A stretch of DNA of 64,000 nucleotides, from the NCBI GenBank assembly GCA_964451415.1, contig CAYVHU010000011.1:1-64000 (forward strand), written 5' to 3'. The position numbers and the translations under genes were made by a program. Every line of letters begins with the position of its first letter. Position 1 is the stretch's first letter. The DNA comes from CAYVHU01 sp964451415. GTDB lineage: Bacteria; Pseudomonadota; Alphaproteobacteria; Rhodospirillales; Magnetovibrionaceae. The notes under the pieces are model-generated. The model made no database searches. It saw only the letters and a list, made by a program, of their open reading frames with translations, and was not told where the DNA came from. Below, one piece after another: positions 24,708 to 36,374 of the stretch.

Positions 24708-27677
24708 ATGGCTAAATTCCGCGTTCGCGCAAGAACAGTGGATCTGCTTGGGCGGCAGCAGATTGCTAATATATCGACGGCGCTCAGTGAGCTTTTTAAA
24801 AATGCCCACGATGCCTACGCCCAAAACGTGGGTGTTGACTATTTTCGCGATGATGGATTGTTAGTCCTTCGTGATGATGGCCTTGGCATGACCCGTGAGG
24901 ACTTTGAACAACGTTGGTTAACGCTCGGAACCGATAGCAAGGTCGGGGCCAAGGCTGGGCTGGATAAGCCACCGGTTGACCCAGGTCAAGACTCTCGCCC
25001 CATTCTCGGAGAAAAGGGGATTGGGCGTTTGGCCATTGCAGTAATTGGCAATCAAATCCTTGTTTTGACTCGTGCCAAGCGTGACGGAAAAGCGGCAAAA
25101 ACTTTAACAGCGGCTTATCTCCATTGGGGCCTTTTCGAACTACCGGGAATTGACCTGGATGATATTACAATTCCGGTTGCAGAATTTCCGGCTGACATAT
25201 TGCCGAATGAAGACGATGTACTTCAATTGGTCAACCAAGCAAAAGCAGTCCTGGACGATCTCAAGGATAGGGTGGACGTGAAGACGAGTAAGGCGTTACG
25301 TCGTGAGATGGATGCCTTCCGCGTTGATCCGGCAGATGCCACAACGTATCTGGGTGTGCCGAATTTTGATGACGATGGCTGCGGAACGCATTTCTACATC
25401 CTTCCGGCTGACAAAATCATACAGGATGATATCGATACACGCGAAGCGAAGGATAAGGCCACACGGTTTGAAAAAAACCTAATCGGGTTCACCAACACGA
25501 TGACCCCGAGAGCAAAGCGACCATTAATCATCACCCGTTTCCTTGATCATGTTGATGAGGGCAAGGCTATTGAACGGGTCGGTGAGAAAACCTTTTTCAC
25601 ACCGGAAGAGTTCGATGAGGTGGACCACCATATCCATGGTCGTTTCGATGAGTTTGGTCAGTTTAAAGGGCAGATTGGTGTCTACCACATGGAACCAGAT
25701 GACTATGTTCTAAATTGGGATATGTCGGACGGGAAACCGACACTATGTGGCCCATTCTCTTTTTCAATTGCCGTTCTCCAAGGAGCAGCTAGGGATTCTC
25801 TTGTTGACCCGCTCGAATATTCAAGAATGAAAAACAAGCTCGACCGGTATGGCGGGCTCTACATTTACAAGGATGGTATTCGTGTTCAACCGTATGGAGA
25901 TTCCGGTTACGATTTTCTGGATATTGAGAGACGTCGCACGCTTTCAGCAAGCTACTATTATTACTCGTTCCGGCGAATGTTCGGTGCTGTTGAACTGAAT
26001 GGCACAGACAATTGGCGATTGAAGGAGAAGGCTGGACGTGAGGGATTTCGGGAGGACACGGCCTATCGCCAGTTCCGCTCAATTTTAATGAATTTCTTTA
26101 TTCAAAGTGCGGCCGACTATTTTAGGGTAGAGGGAAAGTACTCAGAACCTTGGGAGATCACCCGGGACAAAAACAATAGAAATGCTGAAGTAAGAGAGAA
26201 AAAGGCCAAGCAAGCAACCACGAAAAAACGTGAGCTTCAGAAAAACCTGACCTTGTTCTTTGAAGCAATGGATATAAAGGCTCCAGAAGAAAAAGCGGAA
26301 CAGGCATTGTCCGATTTGGAGGAGCAGGTATCTAAAATTACCACCAGCAACATTCCTCCAACGGAGAAGGCTTCAGCTTTGCTTGTTGTGGAGAAGGAGG
26401 GTCGGGACGTTATCAGGGAAATACAAAAGCAATACACAGTGGTTAAACCTCGTGGCTTCGGTATGTCCCGTGCCCTTACAAATGAATGGCTCGCTTACCA
26501 AAAGGAGGCAAGTCGCCTGCGGGAAGAAGTGCTGCAACCTGCTGAAGTGCGGATAGAAGCGTCTATCTCGAACCTGGCAATGGAGCATAGCCTCGATTTG
26601 GACGCTGCAGCCCGTCTTGATGCTGTCGTTCGCGAACGTACTATGGATGCTGTTAGAACGGTCAAGTCTCTCCGTGCGGGCACCGAAGGTATGCTGGCCG
26701 AGGTTGCCAAAAAGGTTCGAGAAACGACAAAAGAGAGCTTTAAAAACATCAACAAGACCGTGGATGAGGTCCTTGTTGATTTGGAGCATTTGAAGGGGAA
26801 AACCCTATCGTCAGATGCGGTGAGTTCAGCGCGCAAGGAACTTGAAGACCGAATCGGCAGCGTTTTTGAAACTGAGCGGACCAAACTGACCCGTCTTAAA
26901 GATCAGTTGATCTCTGTGCATGGGTTCTGGCAAGAGGACGGTTTCGATACGGCGGAATTGACCGAAGCACTTGAAGAGGAATTGGAGGAGCTTCGGGAAA
27001 GCCGTGATGCTGATCTGGAATTAGCCCAAATCGGGTTGGTGGTAAATACCATCAACCATGAATTTGAAAAAACAATTGGCGTCATGCGTGACGGCTTTCG
27101 GCGCATGAAGTCGTGGGCCGACGCGAACCCCAAGTTGGGGAAGCTTTATAATGATATGCGGTACAGCTTTGATCACCTTGACGGGTATCTGTCGCTGTTC
27201 ACGCCCCTTGACCGCCGCCTGCATCGTAAGGCCGTCGATATTTCCGGGCAGAATGTATTCGATTTTCTGACAGGCCTATTTGAAGTTCGCTTGAAACGTC
27301 ATGATACTGAGCTAAAGGCGACAGAAAAGTTTAAAAAGGCATTCGTACACGGGTATCCATCGTCATTTTTCCCGATCTATGTGAACTTGGTTGATAACGC
27401 TATTTTCTGGCAAGAACGTAATCAGGATCGGAAGCGAGAAATCGTCTTGGATGTTGATGGCACTGACTTCCTTGTACGTGATAACGGGCCTGGCGTGAGC
27501 GTAAGGGACCGTGAAAATATTTTTAGGTTAAATTTCTCACGTAAACCGGGTGGGCGTGGCATGGGGCTTTATATATCCCGTGAATCTCTTGCGAAAATTG
27601 GTTACGGACTTACTCTTGATCCAAGAGAAAGTGATTCGGGCGCTATTTTTCGCCTTTCGCCCAAGGAAAAAATATAG
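24708..27677 (+). CDS. Dual GHKL-ATPase protein (HSP90/MORC-like N-terminus, histidine-kinase-like C-terminus)
   Basis: 989 residues. The N-terminal module has a Bergerat ATP fold: N-box SELFKNAHDAY with Glu28, Asn32 and Asp35, DDGLG at 56-60, and GEKGIGRLA at 101-109. This is as in HSP90/MutL/MORC-type ATPases. A long middle region follows, with an alpha/beta part to about 470 and coiled coils to about 770. The C-terminus resembles a histidine kinase: a DHp-like helix NTINHEFEKTIG with His784, N-box YVNLVDNAIFW with Asn897, G1 DNGPG at 925-929, and G2 RGMGLY. The next gene encodes a receiver-like protein, so phosphotransfer is plausible. The two ATPase modules in one chain are unusual. There is no membrane segment, so it acts in the cytosol. 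Function is inferred only. Confidence 0.85.
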   Translation: MAKFRVRARTVDLLGRQQIANISTALSELFKNAHDAYAQNVGVDYFRDDGLLVLRDDGLGMTREDFEQRWLTLGTDSKVGAKAGLDKPPVDPGQDSRPILGEKGIGRLAIAVIGNQILVLTRAKRDGKAAKTLTAAYLHWGLFELPGIDLDDITIPVAEFPADILPNEDDVLQLVNQAKAVLDDLKDRVDVKTSKALRREMDAFRVDPADATTYLGVPNFDDDGCGTHFYILPADKIIQDDIDTREAKDKATRFEKNLIGFTNTMTPRAKRPLIITRFLDHVDEGKAIERVGEKTFFTPEEFDEVDHHIHGRFDEFGQFKGQIGVYHMEPDDYVLNWDMSDGKPTLCGPFSFSIAVLQGAARDSLVDPLEYSRMKNKLDRYGGLYIYKDGIRVQPYGDSGYDFLDIERRRTLSASYYYYSFRRMFGAVELNGTDNWRLKEKAGREGFREDTAYRQFRSILMNFFIQSAADYFRVEGKYSEPWEITRDKNNRNAEVREKKAKQATTKKRELQKNLTLFFEAMDIKAPEEKAEQALSDLEEQVSKITTSNIPPTEKASALLVVEKEGRDVIREIQKQYTVVKPRGFGMSRALTNEWLAYQKEASRLREEVLQPAEVRIEASISNLAMEHSLDLDAAARLDAVVRERTMDAVRTVKSLRAGTEGMLAEVAKKVRETTKESFKNINKTVDEVLVDLEHLKGKTLSSDAVSSARKELEDRIGSVFETERTKLTRLKDQLISVHGFWQEDGFDTAELTEALEEELEELRESRDADLELAQIGLVVNTINHEFEKTIGVMRDGFRRMKSWADANPKLGKLYNDMRYSFDHLDGYLSLFTPLDRRLHRKAVDISGQNVFDFLTGLFEVRLKRHDTELKATEKFKKAFVHGYPSSFFPIYVNLVDNAIFWQERNQDRKREIVLDVDGTDFLVRDNGPGVSVRDRENIFRLNFSRKPGGRGMGLYISRESLAKIGYGLTLDPRESDSGAIFRLSPKEKI

Positions 27678-27696
27678 ACGATAATTAGGGGGAATA

Positions 27697-29370
27697 ATGG
27701 CCGCGACTGTATCAGATTTTGCTGCGGATAGATTGGCAGCAGTGCAGAATTTTGCGCACACGATGATTGTTGTCGATGATGAGGCTGATAAAGAAGGTGT
27801 ATCTGTTGAGGTCGTCCCTGCGGAGGTTCATGAACCTGGTCGGCGTGCGGCTACGGTCGAACCCGAAAGGACCGATCATGGCCATAGCATCATGGTCTCC
27901 CACCCGTTGAATTCCAGAATTGTTGTAGACCAGGCCATGGACCTCGGCTTGGTTTGCTCGATTGTACAGCCAGAAAAAAGGGATCGTGTCGTTAAGAAAG
28001 TTAGCAAGGCTGCTGAAAGAGCAGATATCCTATCCCTTGACTGGCAGATGCATGGCGACCACGGAGACATTGCCAAATCAATCATTAAGCGCATTATTCA
28101 AACCGATGACAAAAAAGGTGGGCGTCTCCGTTTGATCGCAATTTATACCGGCGTACGGGATCGAAATGAAATCTATGAGTCCGTTCTGAAATCATTGCCG
28201 AAAGCGACAAAGAAAAAATACAAAATCCGATCAAACGGTGAGAGCATCATCAGCAATCATGGTCTGCGTATTGTGTGGCTGTTTAAAGGTGACGGAACAA
28301 GGCTCACTGGAGACCTGGAGAAGTTCCAGGTTAAAGAAGAGAAGTTGCCTTCTCGTCTCCAGGCCGAGTTCGCGGAGCTTTCCGAAGGACTACTTTCGAA
28401 TGTTGCGTTGGCGACTATCGCTTCGGTTCGCGATGCGACCCACCACGTTCTCGGTAAATTTAAAGGGAGCATGGATGGCCCGTATTTCCATCACCGTGCT
28501 TTTCTCGAAAACCCAGCCGATGCGGAAGACTATGCCGTTTCAATTGTCTTAAGCGAGCTCAAAAGTGCCGTGAACAAGCAGGATGTCGCCACCAGAGGGG
28601 CTAGTGAAAATGCTATCAAGAACCGACTTAAACACCTAAGTAACGGAAACCACAAATTTAAGTTGAATTATTCGAATGATAAGAGGAAAGATCCGGATTT
28701 CGAACTAACGGTGGAAGAAGTAATATCCATCATTGTTGGAGGTTTGCGCAATGCGAAAATAAACGGCCTTCCAGGTGAGAAGAAAGTTAGACCAAGCCTG
28801 TCTAGTATTTTCGTGGACAGCTATAAAGCTTGTCGGCACAACATGATGGCTTTTGCAAGTCTCACAGGTGTTCGTGTTCATCCAGGGAGCCAATTGTACG
28901 GTAGGGCACCACAGCTAGTCCTCGGAACCATTGTGAAAACACCTGATAATAAATATCTGATTTGTTTACAAGCCAGTTGCGACACGGTTCGTGTCAAAGC
29001 TGGCATGGGTTTCTATTTTGTTCCGATGAGCGAAGAGAAGGATAAACCGGACCATGTTGTACCCATTCTAAAAAATGGAGACGAGGGTAACTATCTAGGC
29101 TTGGTTATAGATGACAAGGCATACACGAAATCGCGTTCCCTAACCTTCCCTCCCAATGCGGGTAATGGCGTGCAGACAGTACGGGCGAGTAAGAGTAGAG
29201 GGATAAGGGGGTACTATTTCACCGATACCAAAGGTGAAAAATTTGAATGGATAGCTAACCTTAAGCAACGTCGGGCAATGAGGTCCGCCCAGTGGATCAG
29301 CCAGGACATGGGGCGTATCGGTTTTGATGAATTCGAGCCATTCAGACCGAATAGCAAACCTAACAATTGA
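27697..29370 (+). CDS. Receiver-like domain protein with large unknown C-terminal region
   Basis: 557 residues. The N-terminal part has receiver-domain hallmarks: the acidic pair VVDDEAD (Asp27, Asp28), the putative phospho-acceptor Asp115 in LSLDWQM, and Thr151 in IAIYTG. An unusually long insert (about residues 31-105) lies between the first strand and the acceptor strand. The C-terminal ~380 residues, which include LASLTGVRVHPG-like and YLICLQASCDTVRV-like stretches, match nothing I can name and are the most likely effector or adaptor part. It is not a classical DNA-binding response regulator. It starts 19 bp after the ATPase gene with a GGGGG ribosome site. Partnering with the histidine-kinase-like protein is inferred from adjacency. 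Confidence 0.8.
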   Translation: MAATVSDFAADRLAAVQNFAHTMIVVDDEADKEGVSVEVVPAEVHEPGRRAATVEPERTDHGHSIMVSHPLNSRIVVDQAMDLGLVCSIVQPEKRDRVVKKVSKAAERADILSLDWQMHGDHGDIAKSIIKRIIQTDDKKGGRLRLIAIYTGVRDRNEIYESVLKSLPKATKKKYKIRSNGESIISNHGLRIVWLFKGDGTRLTGDLEKFQVKEEKLPSRLQAEFAELSEGLLSNVALATIASVRDATHHVLGKFKGSMDGPYFHHRAFLENPADAEDYAVSIVLSELKSAVNKQDVATRGASENAIKNRLKHLSNGNHKFKLNYSNDKRKDPDFELTVEEVISIIVGGLRNAKINGLPGEKKVRPSLSSIFVDSYKACRHNMMAFASLTGVRVHPGSQLYGRAPQLVLGTIVKTPDNKYLICLQASCDTVRVKAGMGFYFVPMSEEKDKPDHVVPILKNGDEGNYLGLVIDDKAYTKSRSLTFPPNAGNGVQTVRASKSRGIRGYYFTDTKGEKFEWIANLKQRRAMRSAQWISQDMGRIGFDEFEPFRPNSKPNN

Positions 29371-29436
29371 AGCCATGGCCGTTCAATATTACGGAAATCA
29401 ATAAATACTGGGGAAACCAAGTATACAACAGACGTC

Positions 29437-29472
29437 CCAGACTCATTCAAATGGCACGCTTGAGTTTGGACC

Positions 29473-29476
<4 letters not shown>
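29437..29476 (-). repeat. Dispersed repeat, copy 2, with inverted arm
   Basis: TGAGTTTGGACCCTA at 29461-29475 is the 3' part of the 20-bp repeat and contains the metH stop codon (minus strand). About 15 bp to its left, CCAGACTCA can pair with TGAGTTTGG (one wobble pair), giving a 9-bp stem. The adjacent ACTCATTCAA matches the other end of the repeat in inverse orientation. It could serve as a terminator for metH or the island operon, or be a decayed mobile unit. Confidence 0.55.
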
Positions 29477-33177
<3,701 letters not shown>

Positions 33178-33217
33178 CGTTCGTTCTCTTTTTCGTCATG
33201 TTACGAAGGGCAAAATT

Positions 33218-34126
33218 TCAACGCGTAGGCCGTACGCCTAAAATATGACAAATGGCGTAAGTCAGATCGGCACGGTTGAGGGTATAAAAATGGAACGTTT
33301 TCACCCCGTTTGCGTATAAAACCCGGCACTGCTCAGCGGCCACCGTGGCGGCCACCAGGGTGCGCGTTTGCGGGTCGTCGTCCAGACCCTGGAACAGTTC
33401 CGCCATCCACTGTGGCACCGATGTTCCGGTCATGGCGGAAAATTCGCACACCCGCTGGAAATTCGTCACCGGAAGAATACCCGGCACAATGGGAACCTGC
33501 ACCCCGGCGGCACGCGCTTTATCGACAAAATTGAGGAATACCCGTACATCGAAAAAGGACTGCGTGATCACCCGGTCGGCACCGGCATCAACCTTGCGTT
33601 TGAGAAATTCTATATCGCTGTCCAGGTTCTCGGCCTGGGGATGCGCCTCGGGATAACCGGCCACGGAAATCTCAAAGTCGGCTATGTTTTTTAGCCCCCT
33701 TATCAAATCTTCCGCGTAGGCGTACCCATCTGTTTGCGGGACGTAAACGTCTCCGATCCCCCCCACGGGATCACCGCGAAGGGCCACGATATGACGAATA
33801 CCATCTTGCCAGTAGCGACGTGCAATGGCATCGATTTCTTCTCGTGTCGCCCCAACGCAAGTCAGGTGCGCCGCAGGTTCGAGATCGGTTTCCTGACGGA
33901 TACGCTTCACCGTCGCATGGGTGCGTTCGCGCGTCGAACCGCCCGCGCCATAGGTCACCGACACGTAAGACGGCCGCAACGGCTTCAACCGTTCGATGCA
34001 ATCCCATAGCTTCGCTTCCATTCTTTCCGTCTTCGGAGGAAAAAACTCAAACGAGACCTCGACATCTTGCGGCAGTGGGGCCGCCACGGCCAGAGCGGAC
34101 AACTTATAATCCGCGGTAACGTTCAT
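33218..34126 (-). CDS. metF: 5,10-methylenetetrahydrofolate reductase
   Basis: 302 residues from the ATG at 34126, which is preceded by AAGGAG; the frame extends upstream without similarity. It reduces 5,10-methylene-THF to 5-methyl-THF, the donor for MetH. Family segments are EVSFEFFPPKTE, the AAHLTCVGATREEI motif and the KVDAGADRVITQSFFD stretch. A TIM-barrel flavoprotein fold is expected. Its start overlaps the sahR stop (ATGA), and metH follows by 40 bp. The SAM cycle genes are thus controlled together. Confidence 0.97.
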   Translation of the reverse strand: MNVTADYKLSALAVAAPLPQDVEVSFEFFPPKTERMEAKLWDCIERLKPLRPSYVSVTYGAGGSTRERTHATVKRIRQETDLEPAAHLTCVGATREEIDAIARRYWQDGIRHIVALRGDPVGGIGDVYVPQTDGYAYAEDLIRGLKNIADFEISVAGYPEAHPQAENLDSDIEFLKRKVDAGADRVITQSFFDVRVFLNFVDKARAAGVQVPIVPGILPVTNFQRVCEFSAMTGTSVPQWMAELFQGLDDDPQTRTLVAATVAAEQCRVLYANGVKTFHFYTLNRADLTYAICHILGVRPTR

Positions 34127-35106
34127 GGGGAGACTCCTTGTTTCCTGTCTTCTGCGCGCCGTGCAAGCCATAGGGTGACGCGCAAGCGGCCGGAGCCGCC
34201 GTGCGCCAAGTGACGTATGGTTTCGCACTGAAGGCCTTGAGTGTCGAGGCAATCGCATATCTCATTATCTGTGAATCCTAGGTGACGATGGCCATGCTTT
34301 TCGTGCAGATCATCCGCATGATGGCGCGCCAGATCGACCACAAGAAGCCGTCCGCCGGGAACAAGCATGCGCGCGGCTTGCGCGATGGCGGCACAGGGCT
34401 GTTCCAAATAATGCAGAACCTGATGCAACACGACGGCATCGAACGAGTTGTCCGCCAACGGCAACGCCAGGATGTCAGCCTGCCTGAGTTGACAATTTTC
34501 CAGTTGCCCCTTTTCGCGCAACGCCCCTTGACGGATACGGTCGCGCGCCACGGCCAGCACTTCAGAAGATTTATCGACCCCGAGCGATTCCCCCGCATCC
34601 GGCCCCAGCAAGCTGAGCATGTGCCCCGTCCCGGTGCCCATATCCAACAATTTTTGGGCTTTGCTCAGGGGAAGCATGTCACGCACCGCGCGCTCAACTT
34701 CAACTTCATCCACACCCAATTCACGCAGCCGTTCAATTTCAGGCATGCATTTCAAGGCGTTGGTTTTCGACGCGCGTTCGGCACGCTTGCGTTCAATATC
34801 CTTCAACCGTTCGCGGTCTTGCAAACGCAGCACGTCGTCTTGGGGAATCATGGCGATGATCCGCTGCGCGATTTTTGCCTCGGTGCGATCTCTGCGCAAA
34901 CGATAAAAAACACGGCTGCCCTCGCGAAAGCGTTCCAACAAGCCCGCGTCCGTCAACACCTTGAGATGACGCGATACGCGCGGCTGACTTTGCACAAGAA
35001 CGCCAACCAATTCGCCCACCGTCAACTCTCCCAAGGACAACAAGAGCAAAATCCGCAGTCGGCTTGGATCTGCCGCAGCGCGAAGCGCTTCCAATACAAC
35101 GTCCAT
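34123..35106 (-). CDS. sahR: SahR-type regulator (ArsR HTH fused to SAM-methyltransferase-like domain)
   Basis: 327 residues from the ATG at 35106; an ATG five codons upstream is possible. The N-terminal ArsR-type winged helix (about 1-85, DPSRLRILLLLSLGELTVGEL, QPRVSRHLKVL) is fused to a class I methyltransferase-like fold (about 135-310, LLDMGTGTGHML). Known SahR proteins have this architecture. They repress SAM-cycle genes and release DNA when S-adenosylhomocysteine binds the methyltransferase-like domain. The gene heads a tight operon with metF and metH, exactly the known regulon core, and an imperfect palindrome lies just upstream. It is most likely autoregulated. Confidence 0.9.
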   Translation of the reverse strand: MDVVLEALRAAADPSRLRILLLLSLGELTVGELVGVLVQSQPRVSRHLKVLTDAGLLERFREGSRVFYRLRRDRTEAKIAQRIIAMIPQDDVLRLQDRERLKDIERKRAERASKTNALKCMPEIERLRELGVDEVEVERAVRDMLPLSKAQKLLDMGTGTGHMLSLLGPDAGESLGVDKSSEVLAVARDRIRQGALREKGQLENCQLRQADILALPLADNSFDAVVLHQVLHYLEQPCAAIAQAARMLVPGGRLLVVDLARHHADDLHEKHGHRHLGFTDNEICDCLDTQGLQCETIRHLAHGGSGRLRVTLWLARRAEDRKQGVSP

Positions 35107-35453
35107 GGATCGACACCACATTACGGGAATAGTTAATATGCTTATATAACGATATGTTTATAGGTATGTCAATTTTCAATTGTTCTTAAAATTTCCTGAT
35201 CCATTCGGCCTAACATGTGTTGTAATTTTACCACCTTGGCGGCCAAGGTCGACGTTTGGGCAAGGCCATGCTGGCTATCCCACAGAAGCTGTGTTAATTC
35301 GAAATACAGTTCTTATATGGTGAGGTGCGTTTGTCGTACGCAAAACCATGAAAACCCCAAACGGCCCTTTGAGGGATCTGTGTGCGGGTTGCGCTAAACG
35401 GAGCGGTTGCCGAACGGTGTGCGCGGTGTGGACCAACAAAAACGGAGCCTCAC
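35107..35453. other. Divergent intergenic region sahR / mlaA
   Basis: 347 bp without a convincing gene. It holds the SahR-type operator near 35136-35155, a perfect 17-bp dyad at 35233-35249 and a CACAG-AAG-CTGTG repeat at 35280-35292. The promoter of mlaA must be in the right half; I cannot place its -35/-10 with confidence. Confidence 0.5.
35136..35155. promoter_or_regulatory. Probable SahR operator
   Basis: ATATGCTTATATAACGATAT is an imperfect palindrome (8 of 10 positions symmetrical per half) about 30 bp upstream of the sahR start and hence of the metF-metH operon. A/T-rich ATAT-flanked palindromes of this kind are expected for ArsR-class regulators. Its assignment to SahR rests on position and symmetry. 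Confidence 0.6.
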
Positions 35454-36365
35454 ATGACGGGAATATCGGTTGGGTTAGAGGGTTTTGCGGTGCTTGGACA
35501 AAATGTGCGAAAGACAATGAGCGATTTGAAACCTTCCCTGCACCCGATCGGTTTTCGCCCCAAAATGGCGGTGGTTCTGGCAACACTTCTGCTCGCAGGG
35601 CCTTTGTTGAGCGCGTGCGCGACACCTCCTAAAGCCGGCGACGCTGAAGCCCTGGCTGAGTACAAAGCCGTCAACGACCCGCTGGAGCCTTTGAACCGCG
35701 CGACGTTTTTCGTCAACGAAGGCCTGGACACCTTCTTTGTGCGCCCTGCGGCGACTTTTTACAAAGCGATGACGCCGCCGCCGATCCAAAAGATGGTGCA
35801 CAATTTCTTGAACAATATCAGAACGCCGATCATTTTATTGAACGACCTGCTTCAAGACGACCCCAAACGCGCCGGCGACACCGCCACGCGCTTTGCCATC
35901 AACACCACCATCGGCATCCTGGGCCTTCGCGACCCGGCGAGCGCCATGGGCTATGCGCGCCACAGTGAAGATTTCGGCCAGACTCTGAGCGTTTGGGGCC
36001 TTAAGGAAGGACCGTATCTGGTGCTGCCGATCATCGGCCCGTCCAACCCGCGCGACGCGGTGGGTTACGCCGTCGATTACGTCACGGACCCCATCAATAT
36101 CTGGGTCCACAATACCGGACGACAGGCCCTGACCACCACACGTTCCGTCGCAAGCGCGATCGACTTCCGTGCAAGAAACATGAATGAAATCAACGACTTA
36201 CAAAAAACGTCTTTAGATTACTACGTGGCCGTACGCACCCTTTACCGGCAGGTGCGCAGCAACGAGATCCGCAACGGGGCGACCCCCTTCAGCAACGGTC
36301 TGCCGAGCATGGGGTCCACGCAAACCCCACACACCCAAACGGCGGTCGTCATCAGCAAGAATTGA
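35454..36365 (+). CDS. mlaA: MlaA (VacJ)-family outer-membrane lipoprotein
   Basis: 303 residues from the ATG at 35454, preceded by GGAG at good spacing; an ATG at 35517 gives a more usual signal peptide. The lipobox LLSAC follows the hydrophobic stretch AVVLATLLLAG, so the mature protein is lipid-anchored. The body has the VacJ family features: NDPLEPLNRATFFVNEGLD near the start, then NTTIGILGLRDPASAMG, DFGQTLSVWGL and GPYLVLPIIGPSNPRDAVG. MlaA removes misplaced phospholipid from the outer leaflet and passes it to the Mla retrograde system. No mlaBCDEF genes are in the window. Confidence 0.93.
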   Translation: MTGISVGLEGFAVLGQNVRKTMSDLKPSLHPIGFRPKMAVVLATLLLAGPLLSACATPPKAGDAEALAEYKAVNDPLEPLNRATFFVNEGLDTFFVRPAATFYKAMTPPPIQKMVHNFLNNIRTPIILLNDLLQDDPKRAGDTATRFAINTTIGILGLRDPASAMGYARHSEDFGQTLSVWGLKEGPYLVLPIIGPSNPRDAVGYAVDYVTDPINIWVHNTGRQALTTTRSVASAIDFRARNMNEINDLQKTSLDYYVAVRTLYRQVRSNEIRNGATPFSNGLPSMGSTQTPHTQTAVVISKN

Positions 36366-36374
36366 GCCTCACCC

